6,407 nucleotides of DNA from Victivallales bacterium. GTDB lineage: Bacteria; Verrucomicrobiota; Lentisphaeria; Oligosphaerales; Oligosphaeraceae. The notes beneath the pieces were generated by a model that saw only the letters and a list, made by a program, of their open reading frames with translations, did no database searches and was not told the DNA's origin. Each line of letters opens with the position of its first letter. Position 1 is the first letter of the stretch. Position numbers and translations under genes: made by a program. The stretch spans positions 1-6,407 of the forward strand of contig JAGCSE010000151.1 of assembly GCA_017964325.1 (NCBI GenBank). The letters are read 5' to 3'. Shown one piece after another: positions 1 through 6,400 of this stretch.

Positions 1-371
1 CCACGATGACCATGGCCCGCCAGAAATGGGGACGCATCGTCAATATGGCGAGCGACGCAGGCCGCATGGGTTCCTCAAACCGTTCCAACTACGCCGCCGC
101 GAAGGAAGGGCTCGTCGGCCTGACGCGTTCCATCGCGCGCGAATTGGCGGGGCGCGGCATCCGCGCCAACGCCGTCAGCCCGGGCTTCGTCGAAACGAAC
201 ATGGTCGCGAACATCACGGACAAACGCCGTGCGGACCTCTACCGCGAAATCCCCTGCCGCCGCTTCGCCAAGCCTGAAGAAGTCGCGGCCCTCGTCTCCT
301 TCCTCTGCTCGGACGACGCCGACTACATCACCGGACAGGTGATCTCCATCAACGGCGGCCTCTGCATGTAA
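1..371 (+). CDS. fabG: 3-oxoacyl-ACP reductase-like SDR, C-terminal half (5' partial)
   Basis: This is the C-terminal half of a classical SDR, open at the left edge and ending at TAA 369-371. The family reduces a keto group with NAD(P)H in the cytoplasm; FabG acts on 3-oxoacyl-ACP in fatty-acid elongation. The catalytic Ser (codon 51-53) lies 13 residues before the Tyr of the YAAAK motif (Tyr 90-92, Lys 102-104), the spacing seen in E. coli FabG. Downstream are SPGFVETNM, the active-site-flanking PG motif, and the typical ending ITGQVISINGG. Aligning by eye to E. coli FabG, the Arg at the R172 ACP-contact position is kept and R129 is replaced by Lys. The nucleotide-binding TGxxxGxG and NNAG motifs must lie upstream. 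SDR membership is near certain. FabG rather than another SDR, such as a sugar dehydrogenase, is likely but not proven, because no other fab gene is visible. The ATG at 6 is internal, not the start. Confidence 0.85.
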   Translation, partial: TMTMARQKWGRIVNMASDAGRMGSSNRSNYAAAKEGLVGLTRSIARELAGRGIRANAVSPGFVETNMVANITDKRRADLYREIPCRRFAKPEEVAALVSFLCSDDADYITGQVISINGGLCM

Positions 372-409
372 CATCATCATAACAATCAACATAATCAGTG
401 GATGAAACA
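372..409 (+). promoter_or_regulatory. short AT-rich intergenic leader with weak ribosome binding site
   Basis: Only 38 bases separate the reductase stop from the giant gene's ATG. The stretch is much richer in A and T than its surroundings, with a CAT-CAT-CAT run (372-380) followed by A/C/T-rich, probably unstructured sequence. The only Shine-Dalgarno-like element is GTGGA at 398-402, seven bases before the ATG, which is a weak match. No hairpin or T-run terminator is visible. The gap is too short to hold a full promoter plus leader, so read-through from the reductase gene, or a promoter inside its coding sequence, is the likely source of transcription. Confidence 0.45.
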
Positions 410-481
410 ATGAACTGCAAACTACTACGACGCTTTTCAATCATCACGCTTTTCGTCGTCTGCACCGCACAGCTTATGGCA
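410..481 (+). other. signal peptide of the giant protein
   Basis: Residues 1-24 have a basic n-region (Lys4, Arg7, Arg8), a hydrophobic core from Phe9 to about Cys18 and small residues near possible cleavage sites. The best cuts are after Ala24 (QLMA before VP) or after Ala20 (VCTA before QL). Cys18 is preceded by two Val, so this is not a good lipobox and a Sec/signal peptidase I substrate is more likely than a lipoprotein. The segment shows that the protein leaves the cytoplasm. Confidence 0.85.
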
Positions 482-3400
482 GTCCCCATGCCAGAAGGCT
501 GGAAGCAGGCCGCCAACTGCCGTAAGGACGAAGGCAATTTCACGGCGACTGTTTCCGGACAGGAGCCTTTCGACATCATCATCCGCGGCAAGGCAAGCGA
601 ACGCAACGTCAAAGTCACGCTCGCGCCAAATGAAATCAAAGCCGTCGAACTGCTTGCGGACAACCAGACGGCGGAGTTGAAAATCACCCGCACGTATCCA
701 GCGCCCGCCGCGCCGCAGGCAAATGTCGAATACACCGTCAAAATCCGCGACAACGAATGGTCGTTCTTCGTGGATGGCGCGCTCCGCGCCATCATGCCGT
801 CTGTCTTCGCCCTGCCAGGCACCGTCAGCGTACAGAATGAACAGGCCGCCCGCCTGCAAGGCGCGGCAAAGTTCCTCCCAGTTCCGAAAGTGTCTTTCTT
901 GACCAATTTCATGATCGAGGAAGGCGCCCCCAACGAACTCTATCCGTGGAACATCAACACAGGCACATGGCGGCTCCATACCGCTCTGCAGCAGGCACTT
1001 ATCCGTCCTGAAACTGATCAGGCAAGCACGAAGCGCGCCCCGCTCACAGCCGACAAGTCGCCGAATTTCTACTCCCTCAAAGGCGGCGGAGCCAACGTTG
1101 ACAACATCATCACAACGGGTTACGATTTCTATGACAACTACTCCATCACCTGTTCCATCCAGTTGGAAAAGGGCGAAGGCGGCGTTGTTTTCTACCATCG
1201 TGACGAAGTCCTTCCGCCACCGCCGGAAGGCAAGGAGGCCCCGAAGCCCGATCCAGCAAAGGCCGAATTCTACGCCTTCACCATGCGCATGAACGTCCCG
1301 TCGGACGGTCAGCATGAAGTCCGCCTCTGGCATCAGAAGAATGGCGTGAAACGCCTCCTCGCCCGCGCGGAAGTCCCGCTCTACGCGAACCAATGGTATC
1401 TTCCCGGCGTCGCCGCCCATGGCGATGAAATCATCTGCTATCTCGACCATTACGAACTCTTCCGCGTCACCGAGCCGCTGCCCGTCGGCGGCAAGTTCGG
1501 CATGTTCCTCAACACGCCTGAAGAAACCCGCATGGACGACGTGACCGTCAAGCATTTTGCGGACATCAAACTCGAAACGCCCGAAGGCATCCAGTTCAAC
1601 ACGCTCCATTCAGAAGGCAATGTCGCCCATGGGCTTAACGCCGCCAAGAAGCCACAGGTCACGATGACGGACGAAGCCTTGTTCGCACTCGGCCGCACGC
1701 AGTCCGTCAACCGCGTCTTCGAGACGACCGTTGAACCAAAAGGCAACGGCTGGACGCTCGGCCTCGCCACAGAATGGACCGCCCACGCCGCCGCTTCGAC
1801 CCGCTTCTCCATCGCCCGCAAGGCGGACAACTCCGCCGAAACCTACACGCTCTACACCGCCACGCCTGGACAGGAAGACAAAGTCATCGAGACGTTTGAG
1901 CACGTGTTGACGGATGCCGAAAAGAAGGCGACCTCCTTCAAACTCATGTTGGACGCCACGGAAAAAGGCAAGCTTCGCGCATTGAAGGACGGCAAGCTCG
2001 TCTTTATCTGGCAGCGCGGCAACGATTTCGTCGGTGCCAACGCCATCTGGACAGCCAAAGGCACGACCGCCGTTTTCTCCAATCTGAAACTCAACACAGA
2101 ACGCGTTCAAATCAAGGAACTTGAACAAAAGAATCCCATCTTCAAGACGGACAGCTTCATGCGCCACTGGGCCTCCCCCGAAGGCCAGTGGATCGCCGGC
2201 AAAGCCAACGCCATGTGGCACAAGGGCGATTTCTTCTCGGATTTCTACATCAAGCTGCCCTGCATCCCGAACAGCGATTTCAACGTCGCCGTTCCAGACG
2301 ATGCCGACAACGGCCCCGTCTCCATCGTCATCAAGGACGGCAAGTTGATCTTCTCCGTAAAAGAATTTATGGATAAGGATGCCGTTGTGCAGGAGTTCGC
2401 TCTCACCGCGCCCGAAGGGAAGGGCATAGATGCCTTGGAATACGAACTTTATCATGAAGGCTACTGGCTGTGGATCGATGTTGCGGGCAAGACCGTCCTC
2501 CGCCATCGCCTGACAGGCAGCCTCAGATCCATCGGCACGAAAGCTCGTGTCATTGGCATGGGCATTCCCGAGCTCGCACGCTCCAAAGTCACTCGTACCA
2601 ATGTCATAGACGAATTTTTCAACGAATCGCCCCACGACTGGCTCGCCAACGGCGGCGACTGGCAGATCATCAATCGTTTCCAATGCACGCCGTCATGGTC
2701 GCACATGATCGGTGAAGCTCACGAAAGCCTCGGCGCCTTCTGGCGGAAGCAGATTTTCAAAGGCGACATGGTTCTCGAATTCTACGCAGGCTCCCGCCAA
2801 GGCGCCTACGACGAGATGGGCAACCTCAACTGCACCATCATGGCGCAGGACAACACCGCCAATTCCGGCTACACCGTCGCCTGCACGGAATGGGACCAGA
2901 ACCTCTCCCAGAACTGGACGACCATGTACAAGAACGGCGTCCCGCTCCAGAAATCAGACGCATATCTTGTCCCGCGCCGCCGCAAGGGCCTCATCCGCAA
3001 AGTGTTAAATCCACTGATCGCGCAAGGCCGCCCCTACCATGGTGCATGGTATTACATCAAGCTGCGCAAAATCGGCGACAAGCTCGAATACTATTTCGAC
3101 GACGAGCTGATCTTCACGCAGAAGGACACCGACGTTCTCAACGAAGGCATCGTCGGCATCTGGACGTTCATCCACAGCATGACGCTCGCACAGATCAAAA
3201 TCACGTTTGACGAGGTCAGTCCACGCCCCATTCTCGTCAAGATGCTGCCGCTTGAAGAGCCCAAGCCGCTGCCCGCCCGCGATCCGTTCAAATGGAACAC
3301 GGCCATGGGTCTGTTCAACGTTGATCCACTTGCGGCGGAATTCTGGACCATCAACGACAAAGTCGGCCAAAGCACGTTCACACCGTTCAAGACGGCCAAT

Positions 3401-6400
3401 GGCGGCAGTGCTTTCCTTTATCACAACTGCTTGGGTTCCGGTAACATGCTGACATCTACCACCGGTGGCGCCACTGCCGAGAAGCTCTCCAACATCGCCG
3501 GCTGGCAGATTAAGGTGAAACGCACCGAAAAGGCGCGCTTCAACGTCATGTATGAAATCTGCTCAAAGAACGACAAAGGCGAATACACCGCCAACCGCCA
3601 TTGTTTCCAGCACATTTCAGGCGATGAGTTCACGGAGAACCAGTGGCGCATGATGGGCCATTCGGATGTGCCGCCTGTCGCGCAGGTCACGGCGGAAGAC
3701 AAGGATTGGACAACCATAACCGTCTGGATTCCAGGCCGTTTGCGCAGGCCCGACGATGAAGCGTCGCAGCGTCTCGTCCGCCTTGTCGGCTTCGGCATCG
3801 AACAGCTGGACGCCATGATGAACGGCATTTGGGGCAACGGCCCAGGCTCCGCATACGCCATCGGTGACATTACGCCGATCTTCTACGGAGCCCCTGTTAT
3901 CACTGCCGAACAAGGAGCTACGTTCCAAGTGCTTTCCAATCCAGCGGAGCCGCAATTCGCAGTTCAAGCCGCCAATCCGCAGCAGTTGAAGGCCATGCTG
4001 GATTCAGTCTCCAAAGTCGGTCTCAACACCGCCACGCTCCAGCTGACGCTGAAGGACCGCAAGCTCACCCGTCAGATAGCGTGGATCAAACTTGCGGACA
4101 CCATCCCCTATACCTTCACATGGGACAAGATCACGCCCGACGCCGTTCGCCTCTCCTGCAACACGGAATATCCGGATCTGCGCATGGCGAAATGCTCCGT
4201 TACCTTCGAAGGCCAGAAGATGGAGGGCTTCCCCGAAATCGACGGATCCCGCATCCTCCGCATCCCGCGCAACGACAAGATGATCGCCGCCGCCAAGACC
4301 GGCAAACTCAATTTCAAGGTGAAAGTTGGTGACGAACAATCGAAAGACATCGCTCTTGAAACCGCAGCAAAGGATCGTGTGAACGGTGCTCCCGCCCTCA
4401 TGAAGCTCGACGGCTTCACACCATTCTTCACCTCCTTCGAAGACGGCCCTTCCGCCATGCTCCAGTTCGCCAATTTCCCGCGTATGCGCGTCGAAATGGA
4501 TGCCTCCAACGGTCAGAACCACTATCTCCAAATCCGTAATACAGGTTATGGACAGGCTCTTGAGACCAATTTCAACATGGCCTATTCTATTGCACAGTAT
4601 CCACTTATCCAATTCCGCTACCGCGCATGGGACATGGCCCAGATTTCCCTCCGCTTCTCCCGTGCGGAATCCCATTTCGTCAGACTCGCCAACAATGACT
4701 ATGCAGGTTCCGTCGGCGTCCGCGCAGGAAAGGATTTCATCCTGGATGAAAAATGGCATTCATGGACAGGCGTCGTCTCCGACGCCTTCACGCAGAACAC
4801 CTTCAACACGGCCCGCTATCTGCCGACCCGCATGCGCTTCGGCTCCGTCGGCTCACCCGACCAGACTGGACGTTTCTCCAAATTCGCCCTCGATGACTTG
4901 ATCGCAGGCCCCGCCGCACACACGATCGAGCAGATTTCCTTCACGCCGACATACTATGACGCCGACGGCGTAAAAGATGTCTTCTTCGGCATGACGCATG
5001 GCAATTCGCCCTACTACGACCTCACGCCCGCCGAACAGCAGGCCATCGCCTGGACACGCGTCGAACCAGGCGCGAAGATCGTCCCGCCCGCCGAAGGCCT
5101 CAAGCCCGGCATCAACCACATCGTCATCAAGGCGAAGGACGCAACTGGCGTCGAATCGAATGTCATGGATATGCCGTTCTTCTGGGATACCACGAAACTG
5201 GCCGTCAGCCATGCCGTGCAGGATTCAGCCGTCGATTACCATAATAAGAAATCCCTCGTCGTCACGTTCGCCGATTCTGGCCTCTCGCCCGTCGCCGTCG
5301 AAAAGCTCAAGTTCTTCATCCAGGACACAGCGAAAGCCGTCGCCATTCCGTCATGGAGCAACTACCTGCAGCATGTCATGAGCGGCAATGCTCTCCATCT
5401 CAATCTGAATCATGCGTTCCTGTTCAGGAATTATCTTGACAAATCGAATAACGGCGATACGTTCAATCTTGTCATCGACGGCATCGAAGACGGCGCGGGA
5501 AACACGGTTCCCGCATACACAGCCTCCTTCAAAGTCGATTACGCCTCCGACAAGACCGGTCCGAACTGGTACGACCTGAAATACGGCTCGTCCGTCGGAT
5601 GGTATTGGAACTGGGACGGCTTCCGCTGCGATACCCTCCAGGCGACGCAGGGCCAGCACAACCATATCCAGACCTGCCACCTCCCGAACTGCGGCGGCTA
5701 CCTCCGCAACGGCTCCTACTACGCCGCCGGCGATGTCACCATCGCCACGTCATGGAACGTCAAGCGGTATCCGTTCCTCTCATTCCGCGCCAACCAGCAC
5801 GTAATCCGTGACGGCGCGTCATTCCATCTCATCCTTTCGGCCGCCGACGGCTCCGTTTACACCTACTCCCTCCTCAAGGCTGGTGGCGAATCCAACGAGC
5901 TGAACCTGAAGGAGAACTACATCTGGAAGGGCGGCGAAGTCAAGACCATCTCCATCAATCTTGCCCAGCTTCTCAAGGAACGCGGCGTCCCGCAGGAGAA
6001 GATCGACAAGACCACCTTCACGTCCGTCCGCTTCCAGCGCCGCGGGCAGCAGCACAACGATTTCCTCGACATCGATGACTTCTACATCCACGGCCTGCCC
6101 GACGATGCCTCGAAGCCCGATGTCATGAATCTCGAAACCTACGACGCCAGCGGTGTCGCCTCCGTCGAAATCTCGGCCTTCGCACCAGACGGCAAGAAGG
6201 AATGGACGGTTCCGTTCGCGGATCAGCATAACATCGACCTCAACCAGTTGCGTGCCAAGTTCACCGCCACAGGCGTTCGCTGGCTCCTCTGCCAGTCGAA
6301 GGACAAGGCTGGCAACCTCAACGAAGGCATCTGGTTCCCGCTCTACGGCGTCTATACGCCGCCACCGCCGCCGCCTGCTCCGAAACCTGAACCGCCAAAA

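Noticed and set aside
6..371. Treating ATG 6 as a true start of a 121-residue protein
   Set aside because: The frame is open back to the window edge and an SDR needs the upstream Rossmann nucleotide-binding half, so this is an internal methionine.
372..409. CAT-CAT-CAT run as a regulatory repeat or phase-variable tract
   Set aside because: Only three units long and no second copy; too short to support slippage or protein binding.
410..481. Lipoprotein signal peptide (Cys18)
   Set aside because: The residues before Cys18 are Phe-Val-Val, without the small residue required at -1 of a lipobox, so a signal peptidase I substrate is more likely.
349..933. Minus-strand open frame spanning the gene junction
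   Set aside because: No ribosome binding site or recognisable domain, and it overlaps two well-supported sense genes.
437..1609. A 390-codon open frame on the minus strand
   Set aside because: Its codons lie exactly in register with the sense codons of the giant gene. It ends where the sense strand uses TCA (437-439), and it is long only because TTA, CTA and TCA are rare in the sense frame. Its product is low-complexity and unlike a known family.
1610..2683. A 357-codon open frame on the minus strand
   Set aside because: Same reason: it is in register with the sense codons and bounded by a sense TCA at 1610-1612. The sense strand here has a coherent domain pattern, and the antisense product does not.
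902..3217. Calling the modules active glycoside hydrolases because DUF1080 is also named 3-keto-disaccharide hydrolase
   Set aside because: I can see only a general jelly-roll strand pattern, with no identifiable catalytic residues; a binding role is the safer reading.
4004..4759. A 251-codon minus-strand open frame
   Set aside because: Shadow of the giant gene, in register with its codons, with no recognisable domain.
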